Both the position numbers and the translations under genes were made by a program. From Saccharothrix espanaensis DSM 44229 (lineage in GTDB: Bacteria; Actinomycetota; Actinomycetes; Mycobacteriales; Pseudonocardiaceae), in the NCBI RefSeq assembly GCF_000328705.1, contig NC_019673.1, positions 3,782,001 through 3,846,000 of the forward strand: a DNA stretch of 64,000 bases, written 5' to 3'. Shown here piece by piece: positions 32,507-41,161 of this stretch. Each line of letters starts with the position of its first letter. Position 1 is the first letter of the stretch. A model generated the notes under the pieces. It ran no database searches. It was given only the letters and a program-made list of their open reading frames with translations, and was not told the DNA's origin.

Positions 32507-33322
32507 TCAGCCCACCCGGCCGACGCCGCCGTAGCCGAGCGGGCGGGCCACGCTGTCCTCGTCCTCGGGCCGGCCGTCGGTGCTCCAGTCCGGCAGGCAC
32601 ACCAGGCCCGGCTCCACCAGGGTCATGCCGTCGAACCACGCCAGGATCTCCTGGTGGGTCCGCACGTACACGTACTCGTCGGCCGCCGCGTACGCCTGCA
32701 CCAGCCGCGCCACCTCGGCCTGGAGCTCGGGCGGGGCGAGTTCGCTGGCGATGTGCGAGAGCGCGACGAGGCTGCCCGGCGCGAGCCGCTCCCGGTAGGC
32801 GGCGACCAGGTCGCCGGGCCGGTCGTCGTCGGAGATGAACAGCAGCACCCCGACCATCAGCACCGCGACCGGCTCGGAGAAGTCGATCAGCCGCTTGGTC
32901 TCCGGGTGGTCCAGGATCTGCCGCGGCTCGCGGATGTCGGCCTGGATGATCGCCGCGAACGGGTTGCCGGAGAGCAGCTGCTTGGCGTGCGCGTAGGCCA
33001 CCGGCTCGTAGTCGACGTAGACCACGCGCGCCGCCGGGTCGACCTGCTGGGCGATCTCATGCACGTTGCCGACGGTCGGGATGCCCGAGCCGAGGTCGAG
33101 GAACTGGCGGATGCCCTGGTCGAGGCAGTACCGCACGACCCGGCGCAGGAACGCCCGGTTGAGCAGGGTCACCGCGGGCACCGAGGGCGCGATCTGGAGC
33201 ACCTGGTCGGCGAAGGCGCGGTCGACGGCGAAGTTGTGCGCGCCACCGAGGAAGTAGTCGTACGCGCGGGCGGCGGACGGCACGTTCAGGTCCAGATCGC
33301 TGCGCGGCTCGAAGGAGGTCAT
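32507..33322 (-). CDS. SAM-dependent methyltransferase of the PF04672 (DUF574) family
   Basis: The 271-residue protein fits this actinobacteria-specific family. It has the N-terminal NVPSAARAYDYFLGGAHNFAVDR block, FLDLGSGIPTVGNVHEIAQ (SAM motif I), VVYVDYEPVAYAHA and VAVLMVGVLLFISDDDRP. ATG 33322 begins MTSFEPRSDLDLNVPS. The acceptor is unknown for the family, which is present in many copies per genome. It lies downstream of and on the same strand as the Ser/Thr kinase gene, 69 bp away... the kinase gene ends 33392 and this gene starts at 33322. Confidence 0.88.
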   Translation of the reverse strand: MTSFEPRSDLDLNVPSAARAYDYFLGGAHNFAVDRAFADQVLQIAPSVPAVTLLNRAFLRRVVRYCLDQGIRQFLDLGSGIPTVGNVHEIAQQVDPAARVVYVDYEPVAYAHAKQLLSGNPFAAIIQADIREPRQILDHPETKRLIDFSEPVAVLMVGVLLFISDDDRPGDLVAAYRERLAPGSLVALSHIASELAPPELQAEVARLVQAYAAADEYVYVRTHQEILAWFDGMTLVEPGLVCLPDWSTDGRPEDEDSVARPLGYGGVGRVG

Positions 33323-33391
33323 GTGCCGGCCTTCCTGGGCTGGGGGGTGACTGCGGGGACCCCGAGCCTAGGCCGCCGGGAACGTTTCCGG

Positions 33392-35146
33392 TCAGCCCAT
33401 GGCGACCAAGATCATGCTGTTCCACCAGTACCCGAGCTTGTCCAGCTCGTCCGGACCGGTCGCGGCGCTGGACAGCAGACCACCCACAGTGGACGTGCGG
33501 GTGTCCACCCACCACACCTGGCCGACGCCGTCCTTCACGAAGCACGTGGTGAACTCGCCGGCCAGCGGCCCGCTGGTGTCCCGGTAGTACAACGCGTAGT
33601 GCGGCGGCTGGGTCTTGGGGCGGCAGCCGCCCCAGTCGTCGTCGCGGGGGATGCCGTTGGCCTGGACGATCCCCTGGAAGAACGCGTCCTGCGCGGCGCG
33701 GTCGGCGAACAGCCGGAACACCGCGCGCTGCGGGGGCGGGAACAGCGGGTGCGCGGAGTCGGCCTGAGTGCACACGACGCCCGCTGTGGCACCCGTGCCC
33801 CGGTCGGGGTCGGTCACGCACGACGCGTTGTCGCGGTAGACCTCGGGCAGGCGTTGCCGGAGGGTCACCTCGTCCGCGCTGACCTGCGGCGTGGTCGTGG
33901 TGGGCTTCCGGTCGGTCGTCGTCTGCCGTTCGGTGGTCGTCGCGTCGGCCTCGCTGGTGGTCGGGGCGGGGGTCGTGGTGGTCGTCGCGCCGGCCTGGTT
34001 GCCCGTCGACCAGTACGAGGCGGACCACGCCACCAGCCCCACGATCAGCACCAACGCCACCGCACCCGCGATCAACGGCGCGCGCGTCCGCCGTGCCGCG
34101 CTCGGTGATGAGGGCTGGTACGCGTGCGGAGCTTGGGGTGGGGGGACCTGCGGTGCGGACTGGCGGGGGAGCGGTCCGCTCGTCGGTCCGGAGTGGTGGA
34201 TGGGCGGTGCCGGTCTGCTTCGGTGCGGTCCGGGCTGGTCGGCTGGTGGACCGAGGCGCGTCCCGGTGGGGCCGGAGACCTGGCCGGCCGGTGTGGACGG
34301 TCCGCCGGTGGGTGTGGACGGCCGGGTCCGGCGGGGCGCGGTCAGGGCGGCGGTGGCCGCGGCGGCGAACGCGCCGGCCGTCTGGTGGCGGTCCGCCGGG
34401 TCCTTCGCCATGCCGCGCCGGATCACGTCGTCCACCGCCGCCGGCACCGCGGGGGTGGTTCGCGAGGCGGACGGCGGTGCGCTGTGCAGGTGGGCCCAGA
34501 TCTGCGCCGCCACCCCGTCCGCCGGGAACGGCCGTTGCCCGGTGACGCACGCGTACAGCACGCACGCCAGCGCGTAAACGTCCGCCCGCCCGTCCACGAC
34601 CCCGCCCGCGAACCGCTCCGGGGCCATGTAGTCCAGGGTGCCCACGAGCACGCCGGACGCTGTCGCGTCGGCTCCGCCGGGCAGCAGGTCGCGGGCGATG
34701 CCGAAGTCCACCAGGTAGGCGAAGTCGTCCGGGGTGACCAGGATGTTCGACGGCTTCACGTCGCGGTGCACGACCCCGTCCGCGTGCGCGGCGTCGAGCG
34801 CGCCGGCCACCTGCGCGACGATCCGCACCGCGCGTTCGGGCGACAGCGGCGCGGCCGCGCACAGCTCGCCGAGGTCCTGCCCCTCGACCAGCCGCATGTC
34901 CAGGTAGAGCCGGCCGTCGATCTCGCCGTACGCGTGGATCGGGATGACGTGCGGCTCGCGCAGCCGGGCCACGATCCGCGCCTCGCGGCGGAACCGGGCG
35001 CGGTACTCCTCGTCGTCGAGCGCCGGGGAGAGCCGCTTCAGCGCCACCACCCGGTCGTGCGCGGTGTCGTGGGCGCGGTGCACCTCGCCCATGCCGCCGC
35101 GCCCCAGCAGCTCACCGATCACGTAGTGGCCGAACGACTCGTCCAT
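33392..35146 (-). CDS. Membrane Ser/Thr protein kinase, PknB type, with extracellular domain
   Basis: The 584-residue protein starts at ATG 35146 (MDESFGHYVIGELLGRGGMGEVHRA). The kinase domain (1-265) has the Gly-loop GRGGMGEV, the ALKRL lysine, HRDVKPSN catalytic loop, DFGIARD and GTLDYMAPE. A Pro/Thr-rich juxtamembrane segment leads to one membrane helix (APLIAGAVALVLIVGLVAWSA) and an extracellular part of about 190 residues. That part starts with a Thr-rich stalk and has Cys residues and a FRLFADRAAQDAFFQGIVQA block, resembling small secreted domains attached to actinobacterial kinases. It probably senses an envelope signal and phosphorylates regulators. It is divergent from an XRE regulator gene. 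Confidence 0.92.
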   Translation of the reverse strand: MDESFGHYVIGELLGRGGMGEVHRAHDTAHDRVVALKRLSPALDDEEYRARFRREARIVARLREPHVIPIHAYGEIDGRLYLDMRLVEGQDLGELCAAAPLSPERAVRIVAQVAGALDAAHADGVVHRDVKPSNILVTPDDFAYLVDFGIARDLLPGGADATASGVLVGTLDYMAPERFAGGVVDGRADVYALACVLYACVTGQRPFPADGVAAQIWAHLHSAPPSASRTTPAVPAAVDDVIRRGMAKDPADRHQTAGAFAAAATAALTAPRRTRPSTPTGGPSTPAGQVSGPTGTRLGPPADQPGPHRSRPAPPIHHSGPTSGPLPRQSAPQVPPPQAPHAYQPSSPSAARRTRAPLIAGAVALVLIVGLVAWSASYWSTGNQAGATTTTTPAPTTSEADATTTERQTTTDRKPTTTTPQVSADEVTLRQRLPEVYRDNASCVTDPDRGTGATAGVVCTQADSAHPLFPPPQRAVFRLFADRAAQDAFFQGIVQANGIPRDDDWGGCRPKTQPPHYALYYRDTSGPLAGEFTTCFVKDGVGQVWWVDTRTSTVGGLLSSAATGPDELDKLGYWWNSMILVAMG

Positions 35147-35651
35147 GACTCCCTCGCGTGCGCCGGTGGCTCCGTTCCCAGTCGACGTGCGGGCCCGGCC
35201 TCCGGTTCCCCCGATCGGCGGCGTCGCTCCGGTGAAGTCGGCCGACAACCGATTGTTCAACAATCCGACACGTCGGTGGTTCGCGAAGGGCGGAGGTCCA
35301 GCACTGTCCTGTGTGGACAGGCATGGCGACGGTTGGTCGTTTCGTCCTCAACCTGTTAAACCCGAAAACCTCGGAGAGGCAGGCACTACGCACCGACTTG
35401 ATCATCTACTTAGGACGGCTGGTGCGGTCACAACCGTGCGGAGCGTATCCGTCATACCGGACAAACTGTTGTGCGGCACGGCAAATATCGGTGAGGTGGA
35501 CTCGGAATTCCGGCGCGCACCCAGTTCTCGCCGGCAACACCCGACACCGGCGCACCCGACTTTGGTAGGTGGCCGAGCCCCGCGCGCGTGCTTACAGTGC
35601 GTAAAGCCCGGGTTTCAGGCTGCGACGACGCGGCAGCGCGAGGTATCGCCC
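35147..35651. other. Long divergent promoter region
   Basis: The 505 bases between the kinase and XRE regulator genes are less GC-rich than their surroundings (for example TTGTTCAACAATCC and ATTGTTGTGCGGCACGGCAAATATCGG-like stretches). The plus-strand frame is open throughout, but its translation looks non-coding until ATG 35652. It holds a near-perfect dyad at 35251-35265 and a CTGTCC-TGTGT-GGACAG dyad at 35304-35320. Confidence 0.6.
35251..35265. promoter_or_regulatory. 15-bp dyad, candidate operator
   Basis: GATTGTT-C-AACAATC has perfect 7-bp arms around one base, about 105 bp upstream of the kinase start. Its AT-rich character stands out in this sequence and suggests a protein-binding site. 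The adjacent XRE regulator is a candidate binder. Confidence 0.5.
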
Positions 35652-36623
35652 ATGAATCATGAGGTTCCAGTGCTCGCAGGCGGCCAACCGGCTCCCGTCC
35701 CGCCCGCCGACCTGGCGCAGGCCCTGCGCTACGGCCCGTTCGACCGCGCGCTGGCGACGGCGATCCGGCGGCGCGGGCTGTCGCTGTCCCGGCTGCGGGC
35801 CCACCTCGGATCGCAGGACATCACCATCGCCCAGTCCACCCTGAGCTACTGGCAGCGCGGGCTGCGCCACCCCACCGTGCCACGCGCGCTGGACACCGTG
35901 CGGGCGCTGGAACGCGTGCTGCAACTCCCCGAGGACAGCCTCGTCGTGCTGATCGGGCCGCACCAGCGCACCGCCGACCTCGACCAGCGGGTCCCGTCGA
36001 TCCCGGAGCTCACCGAGACCTGGGCGGGCACCGACGCGCTGCTGGCCGAGTTCGACGGCGTGTCCGGCAGCCCGTGCAACGCCGACCTCGACGTCGCCAC
36101 GGTGTTCGACGACGTGCGGCTGACCGCCGCCGGCGAGATCGCCGAGATCTCCTCGACCATGGCGGTGCGCGCCCGCCGGTCCGGGCCGGACGGGTTCGTG
36201 GTGACCCACCAGAGCGAGCCGGACGCCGACATCGACACCGCCCGGGTGCTGGCCGGCGACGGGTGCCGCATCGGGCGGGTGCGCAAGCGGCCGTCCTCGG
36301 CGGGGATGGTGTTCGAGGTCCTCTTCGACCGCAAGCTCACCGAGGGCGACGTGCACATCTTCAGCTTCTTCCTGGCGTTCAGCACGCCGGTGCGCGCGCC
36401 GACGTTCTACCGGGTGATCCGCGGCCGGATGCGGAACTACCTGATCCGGCTGTACTTCGACCCGTCGATGCTGCCGGTGCGCTGCACGAGGGTCGAGCGG
36501 GCGCACGAGGGCCTGGCCCCCACGGTCAGCGAGAACCTGCTGTGCGCGCCGAACGGCTTCGCGTGCGCCTACTTCGAAGGGCTGGAGTCCTCGCTCGCGG
36601 GCGTGGACTTCCTGTGGGAGTAG
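35652..36623 (+). CDS. XRE-family regulator with C-terminal sensor-like domain
   Basis: The 323-residue protein starts at ATG 35652 (MNHEVPVLAGG). The helix-turn-helix lies at about residues 25-80 (ALATAIRRRGLSLSRLRAHLGSQDITIAQSTLSYWQRG), followed by LERVLQLPEDSLVVLIGP, a pattern frequent in actinomycete XRE regulators. The C-terminal 200 residues are mostly beta strands (LDVATVFDDVRLTAAGEIAEISSTMAVRARR) of unknown fold and may bind a ligand. The 3' end overlaps the convergent membrane-protein gene by 55 bp. Confidence 0.8.
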   Translation: MNHEVPVLAGGQPAPVPPADLAQALRYGPFDRALATAIRRRGLSLSRLRAHLGSQDITIAQSTLSYWQRGLRHPTVPRALDTVRALERVLQLPEDSLVVLIGPHQRTADLDQRVPSIPELTETWAGTDALLAEFDGVSGSPCNADLDVATVFDDVRLTAAGEIAEISSTMAVRARRSGPDGFVVTHQSEPDADIDTARVLAGDGCRIGRVRKRPSSAGMVFEVLFDRKLTEGDVHIFSFFLAFSTPVRAPTFYRVIRGRMRNYLIRLYFDPSMLPVRCTRVERAHEGLAPTVSENLLCAPNGFACAYFEGLESSLAGVDFLWE

Positions 36624-37375
36624 CGCCGCCGCACGACCAGGGCCGCCGCGAGCACCACCAGGGCCGCCGCGCCGGCGATCGGCCACCCGAGCCCTGTCGT
36701 CCCGGGCGGTGCCGTCGCCGCCGGCGGGGCGGCGTCCTGCTGGGGGAACCCGATGCCCTTGTCCTTCTGGTAGTCCGAGCCGGGCAGCTTGTCGCCGTAC
36801 CGGGCCCGCACCTGCTCCTGGTACTCGGCGATCGGGACGAACGTGCCGACCGGCGACTGCGGCAGGCTCGCCTGCAACAGCACCACCCCGGTCTGGTCCA
36901 GCTCGTACCAGCCGTTGATCTGCGGTTCGTTGAGCAGCACCGAGCCGCGTCGCAGCCGTCGGCTCAGCGTCTCCTCGTCGTCGCCGGAGAAGACGCTGCC
37001 CACGGTCCAGCCACCGGTCTCCTGCGGGTCGGCGCGCAGGGTCACGCGCTTGCCGTCGTCCGCCGTGGCGGTGACCGCGATGTACTGGAGGACCCCGGCC
37101 GGCGCGTCCGGGACGCCCCGGACGAAGTCGGGGTTCAGCACGTAGGCGGCGACCCCGTGGTCGGCCACCGTCACGGCGGCCGGCTCGGTGCCGTGGACCT
37201 GCCGGAAGTTGGTCTTCGCGAAGCTGATCGCGGCCGGCGCCTTGGCGGCGTCGAGCGCGGCGGCGAAATCCTCCGGAGAGGGTGGGGGAATCGCCTCGCC
37301 GGCCGACGCCGTGGCGCCGGACAGCGCCAGGGCGAGCGCGACCAGGGTCAGGAGGGACAGCTTCCGGCAGATCAC
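36569..37375 (-). CDS. Exported, C-terminally membrane-anchored protein
   Basis: The 268-residue protein has a signal peptide (MICRKLSLLTLVALALALSGATASA), an extracytoplasmic domain of about 190 residues, a Pro/Ala-rich stalk, and a C-terminal helix (GWPIAGAAALVVLAAALVV) followed by Arg residues. Its start is 12 bp after the stop of the papain-like protease, so the two are one operon. It may hold the secreted protease at the membrane or act as its substrate or propeptide-like inhibitor; that is inference from layout. No family recognised. Its 3' end overlaps the XRE gene antisense for 55 bp. Confidence 0.75.
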   Translation of the reverse strand: MICRKLSLLTLVALALALSGATASAGEAIPPPSPEDFAAALDAAKAPAAISFAKTNFRQVHGTEPAAVTVADHGVAAYVLNPDFVRGVPDAPAGVLQYIAVTATADDGKRVTLRADPQETGGWTVGSVFSGDDEETLSRRLRRGSVLLNEPQINGWYELDQTGVVLLQASLPQSPVGTFVPIAEYQEQVRARYGDKLPGSDYQKDKGIGFPQQDAAPPAATAPPGTTGLGWPIAGAAALVVLAAALVVRRRYSHRKSTPASEDSSPSK

Positions 37376-37387
37376 GACCTCAACCCC

Positions 37388-38068
37388 TTACCGGGCCTTG
37401 GTGATGTTGACGATGGTGTCGTTCCAGCGGAACTTGGCGTTGCTCCGGTACTGGTTGTACGACCACGTCTGGTAGCGCTGGTAGGTCGGCCACGGGTCGC
37501 CGACGAGGATGGACTGGTTGGTCGTGTCGTAGCCGTAGATCACCTCGGCGTGCCCGCCGCCGGAGGTCCAGTAGATGCCGGTGAGGTTCGGGATGCCGGC
37601 GTCGATCTGCTGGGTGATCGAGGCGAAGCTGATCGTGCCCCGGGCGTCCTGGGCGTTGAAGCCGGTGCCCCGGAAGCCGCGCACGATCTCCGGGATCTGG
37701 GCCGGCTGGTTCGGGCAGTAGCCGCCCGACGAGCCCTTGCCCGCGGCGCAGAACGCCGTCTGGCTGACCGTCACGCCGAGGGTCTGCTCGATGCTGGCCC
37801 CGGTCGCCGCCCAGCACCACTGGTTCTGCTGCTGGACCTGCTGGGTGTAGTTGAGCCGCTTCGACGCCAGGGCGTTGAAGGTCTTCGGGGCGACCACCGG
37901 CGTGATCTCGCGGACCTCGGTGTGGTCCTCGGTCTTGATCAGGCCGTGCGGGGTGCCCTGGTCGGCGGGGGCCGCCGTGGCCAGGGACGGGAACGCGACC
38001 GACGCGCTGAACGCGGCGGCGACGGCGAGCAGGCAGGGCAGCCCCCGTCGGATGGATTTCCGGTCCAC
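37388..38068 (-). CDS. Secreted papain-like cysteine protease (AvrRpt2/C39-like)
   Basis: The 226-residue protein starts at GTG 38068 with AAGGAG upstream. The signal peptide ends near ATAAPAD. The catalytic Cys lies in QNQWCWAATGASIEQ, and the His in GGHAEVIYGYDTTNQSILVGDPWP, where the late Asp or Asn completes the site. This QxxWCWAAxxxS pattern is that of papain-like peptidases such as AvrRpt2 and C39-type domains. The C-terminal part is aromatic-rich. It forms an operon with the membrane-anchored protein. The target is unknown. Confidence 0.87.
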   Translation of the reverse strand: MDRKSIRRGLPCLLAVAAAFSASVAFPSLATAAPADQGTPHGLIKTEDHTEVREITPVVAPKTFNALASKRLNYTQQVQQQNQWCWAATGASIEQTLGVTVSQTAFCAAGKGSSGGYCPNQPAQIPEIVRGFRGTGFNAQDARGTISFASITQQIDAGIPNLTGIYWTSGGGHAEVIYGYDTTNQSILVGDPWPTYQRYQTWSYNQYRSNAKFRWNDTIVNITKAR

Positions 38069-38453
38069 GAGTTTTCTCCTTGCAGGGGAAGAAGACATGT
38101 GCGGGCGGGTCGGCCGCCGGCGGGACGGTCGACTCGGCACTACCGTGCGCGTCGTTTCCCCGGCGGACAACGGCCGGTGGGTTCCCGGGCCGCCGCGCTG
38201 TGATCGTTCACCGCCGGTCGGGCGGGGCGGGAACGAGCGATGACTGCTCCTCCGGCTCCCGCCGGCGGATCGGCGGGCGGTCCGCGCGAGAACATTCACC
38301 GGCCGTTCACCCCGCTGTGAACGCCGGCGCTCCGGTCGACTGGCGACCGTGCCGGGGGCGTGCTGCGCTGGTGCCCGGCGCCCGGCCGCCCGCGCGGGGT
38401 CGGCGGCGTCGCGCGAGGATGATCGCCACCGCCCGCCCGTCGAGAGGACCTCC
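38069..38453. other. Divergent intergenic region with a CGTTCAC dyad
   Basis: The 385 bases between the protease operon and the oxidoreductase gene contain no convincing ORF. CGTTCAC-CCCGCT-GTGAACG (38304-38323) is a perfect 7-bp-arm dyad, with further TTCACC half-sites at 38295-38300 and in CGTTCACC near 38204. This looks like an operator array for a regulator not present in the window. Confidence 0.5.
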
Positions 38454-39362
38454 ATGCGCGCCATCGAATTCGCCGAGTACGGCGGCTCCGACGTCCTGCG
38501 CCTCCGGGACGTCGACCTGCCCGAGCCCGGCCCCGGCGAGGTGCGGGTCGCCGTGCGGGTGGCCGGGGTGAACCCGTTCGACTGGAAGCTGCGCGGTGGG
38601 GCGATGGCCGACGTGGTGAAGCTGACCCTGCCGCACCGGCCGGGGCTGGAACTGGCCGGCGTCGTGGACGCGGTCGGCGACGGCGCACCGGCCGCCGTCG
38701 GCGACGAGGTGTTCGGCTGGGCGCGGACCGGTTCGTACGCCGAGTACGCGCTGGCCTCCGTCGTGGTGGCCAAGCCCGACGTCCTGACCTGGCACGACGC
38801 CGCCGCCCTGCCGGCCGCGGGCGAGGCCGCGCTGCGCGGTCTGCGGCTGCTCGACGTCCGCGCGGGCGACGTGCTGCTCATCCACGGCGCGGCCGGGGCG
38901 GTGGGCGGCCTGGCCACCCAGCTCGCCGTCGCCCGCGGCGCGACCGTGATCGGGACCGGTGGCGAGAGCAGCGCGGAGGTCATCCGGTCCTACGGGGCCA
39001 CCCCGGTCCGCTACGGCGAGGGCCTGGTCGAGCGGGTCCGCGCGGTCACCCGGCAGGTCGACGCCGTGCTGGACACCGCGGGCAAGGGCGCGCTGCCCGA
39101 CTCGATCGAGCTGCGCGGCGGCAAGGACCGGATCCTCACCCTGGCCGACCTGGCCGCGTTCGACCTGGGCATCCCGTTCTCCGGCGGCGAACCGGGCGAC
39201 CAGAACGCCGGCGTCCTGGCCGAGCTGTCCGACCTGGCCGCCACCGGCCGGCTGGTGGTCCGGCACGCCCGTTCCTACCCACTCGCCGAGGCCGCCCGCG
39301 CCCAGGACGACAGCGCCACCGGCCACAGCGGCGGCAAGATCACCCTCGACGTGCGCGGCTGA
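38454..39362 (+). CDS. NADP-dependent quinone oxidoreductase-like MDR enzyme
   Basis: The 302-residue protein starts at ATG 38454 behind GAGAGG. It is a zinc-free medium-chain dehydrogenase: MRAIEFAEYGGSDVLRLRDVDLPEPGPGEVRVAV, AGVNPFDWKLRGG, the LPAAGEAALRGL segment and the cofactor motif HGAAGAVGGLATQLA. The C-terminus shows the usual GKITLDV ending. Members reduce quinones or enones with NADPH and serve in detoxification. Substrate unknown. The promoter dyad at 38304-38323 probably controls it. Confidence 0.88.
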   Translation: MRAIEFAEYGGSDVLRLRDVDLPEPGPGEVRVAVRVAGVNPFDWKLRGGAMADVVKLTLPHRPGLELAGVVDAVGDGAPAAVGDEVFGWARTGSYAEYALASVVVAKPDVLTWHDAAALPAAGEAALRGLRLLDVRAGDVLLIHGAAGAVGGLATQLAVARGATVIGTGGESSAEVIRSYGATPVRYGEGLVERVRAVTRQVDAVLDTAGKGALPDSIELRGGKDRILTLADLAAFDLGIPFSGGEPGDQNAGVLAELSDLAATGRLVVRHARSYPLAEAARAQDDSATGHSGGKITLDVRG

Positions 39363-39458
39363 GCCGCGCCGGCAGCCGAGCGCGGTGCCCGCCGAGTTCG
39401 GCCGGCCCACCGAGGGCAGGGCCCGCTCGCGGTGGCTTCGACCGCCACCACCCAAGGG

Positions 39459-41006
39459 TCAGGCGGGGGTGTTCAGTGTGTTCTCGGGTGAGCGTGGCTT
39501 GAGCATGAACCACGCCATCGCCGTGGCGGCGAACAGCAGGGCCGCGCCGATGCCCGAGGCGACGGCCAAGCCGTCGGTGAACGCCGCCCGTGCCGCGGTC
39601 AGCACGGTCGCCGCCAGGTCGGCGGGCAGGGCCGAGGTGGCCTGCACCGCTCCGCCGAGCGAGTGGCCGGCGGCTTCGGCCACCTCCGGCGGCGTGCCGG
39701 CCGGGACCTCGAAACCCCGGTAGACGCCCATCACCAGGCTGCCCAGCACCGCGATGCCCAGCGCCATCCCCAGTTCGTAGGCGGTCTCCGACACCGCCGA
39801 CGCGGCGCCCGCCTGCTCCTTGGGGACGCTGGACAGGACCAGGTCGCTCGCGGCGGTGAAGGTCAGGCCGGTGCCACCGCCCATCAGAAACAGCGACACG
39901 GCCAGCGCGGGGTAGCCCGACGTCGGCGTGATGAACGCCGGCACCAGCATCGCGACCGCGGTCAGCCCCAGACCACCGGCGATCGCCACCCGCACGGACG
40001 TGCGGCGGACCGTCCACCCGGCGAGCAGGCCCACCGCCATCGACGCCACCATGGCGGGCATCTCGGCCAGGCCCGCGTGCAGCGGACCGTAGCCCCGGAC
40101 GAGCTGGAAGTACTGCGAGAGGAAGTAGATCAACCCGGACAGGCCGAAGATCGACAGCAGGTTCGCGCCGACCACGCCGGTGAACACGCGGTTGCGGAAC
40201 AGCCGCACGTCGATCAGCGGCGAGGGCAGCGCGACCTGCCGCCGCACGAACAGCACCAGCGCGGCGAGGCCGACCGGCGCGGCGACGACGGCGTCCGGGC
40301 GCGGGCCGTGCACCGCGAACTCCTTGATGGCGTAGACGATGCCGACCACGCCCACCACCGACAGCAGCACGCTGGGCAGGTCCCACGGGCCGGGCGCCGG
40401 GTTCTTCGACTCGGGCAGCAGCACGACACCGGCGACCACGACCAGCGCGGCGAGCGGCACGTTGATCAGGAACACCGAGCCCCACCAGAAGTGCTCCAGC
40501 AGCCAGCCGCCCAGCAGCGGGCTCGCGGCGGCACCGGCGGACAGCGCCGCGCCCCAGATGCCGATGGCCGTGCTGCGCTCGCGCGGGTCGTGGAAGATGT
40601 TGCGGACCAGCGCCAGCGTGGACGGCATGAGCGTGGCACCGGCGATGCCCTGCACCGCGCGGCCCGCGATGAGCGCCTCGGCGGTGGGCGCGTAGGCGAT
40701 CAGCAGCGAGGCCAGGCCGAACGCCGTGGTGCCGATCATCAGCAGCTTCTTGCGGCCGATCCGGTCACCGAGGCTGCCCATGCTGACCAGCAACCCCGCC
40801 AGGACGAACGCGTAGACGTCGCCGATCCACAGCAGTTGGGTGCCGGTGGGCCGGAGGTCCTCGCTGAGGAACGGGGTGGCCAGCGCGAGGACCGTGCCGT
40901 TGACGGCCACCATCATGACGGCCAGGACGAGGACGCCGAGCGCGGGCCACCGCCCGGCCGGCCGGTGGTGCTCCGCCTGTGCGCGGGGCAGCGGGGTGGT
41001 GCGCAT
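39459..41006 (-). CDS. MFS drug exporter, 14-helix DHA2 type
   Basis: The 515-residue membrane protein has about fourteen helices. Motif segments are MVAVNGTVLALATPFLSEDL, SLGDRIGRKKLLMIG, GIAGATLMPSTLALVRNIFHDPRERSTAIGIWGA and SPLLGGWLLEHFWWGSVFLINVP. This is the QacA/SmvA group of proton-driven multidrug exporters. It is divergent from a TetR gene with an inverted-repeat operator in between, the common arrangement for a drug-inducible pump. Confidence 0.9.
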   Translation of the reverse strand: MRTTPLPRAQAEHHRPAGRWPALGVLVLAVMMVAVNGTVLALATPFLSEDLRPTGTQLLWIGDVYAFVLAGLLVSMGSLGDRIGRKKLLMIGTTAFGLASLLIAYAPTAEALIAGRAVQGIAGATLMPSTLALVRNIFHDPRERSTAIGIWGAALSAGAAASPLLGGWLLEHFWWGSVFLINVPLAALVVVAGVVLLPESKNPAPGPWDLPSVLLSVVGVVGIVYAIKEFAVHGPRPDAVVAAPVGLAALVLFVRRQVALPSPLIDVRLFRNRVFTGVVGANLLSIFGLSGLIYFLSQYFQLVRGYGPLHAGLAEMPAMVASMAVGLLAGWTVRRTSVRVAIAGGLGLTAVAMLVPAFITPTSGYPALAVSLFLMGGGTGLTFTAASDLVLSSVPKEQAGAASAVSETAYELGMALGIAVLGSLVMGVYRGFEVPAGTPPEVAEAAGHSLGGAVQATSALPADLAATVLTAARAAFTDGLAVASGIGAALLFAATAMAWFMLKPRSPENTLNTPA

Positions 41007-41085
41007 GGGGTTCGGTCCTCGACTCGGGCACGCGGGGGTGCGCGCGGCCGAGCGGGTCCCGGTCGCGAACCGACTGTACCTCGTG

Positions 41086-41103
41086 TGAGACGTTTTTGTC
41101 TCA
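41086..41103. promoter_or_regulatory. TetR operator between MFS exporter and TetR gene
   Basis: TGAGAC-GTTTTT-GTCTCA is an inverted repeat with perfect 6-bp arms, 80 bp from the exporter start and 59 bp from the TetR start. TACACT at 41150-41155, 6 nt before GTG 41162, fits a -10 of a leaderless tetR transcript. Confidence 0.7.
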
Positions 41104-41161
41104 GGAGAGATGAGGGTTTCTCGTTCAAGACGGTCCCGGGTCGAGGCCCTACACTGACGCC

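Noticed and set aside
35145..35651. Upstream extension of the XRE regulator frame to 35145
   Set aside because: Would overlap the kinase start; translation lacks domain-like sequence and the HTH protein begins naturally at ATG 35652.
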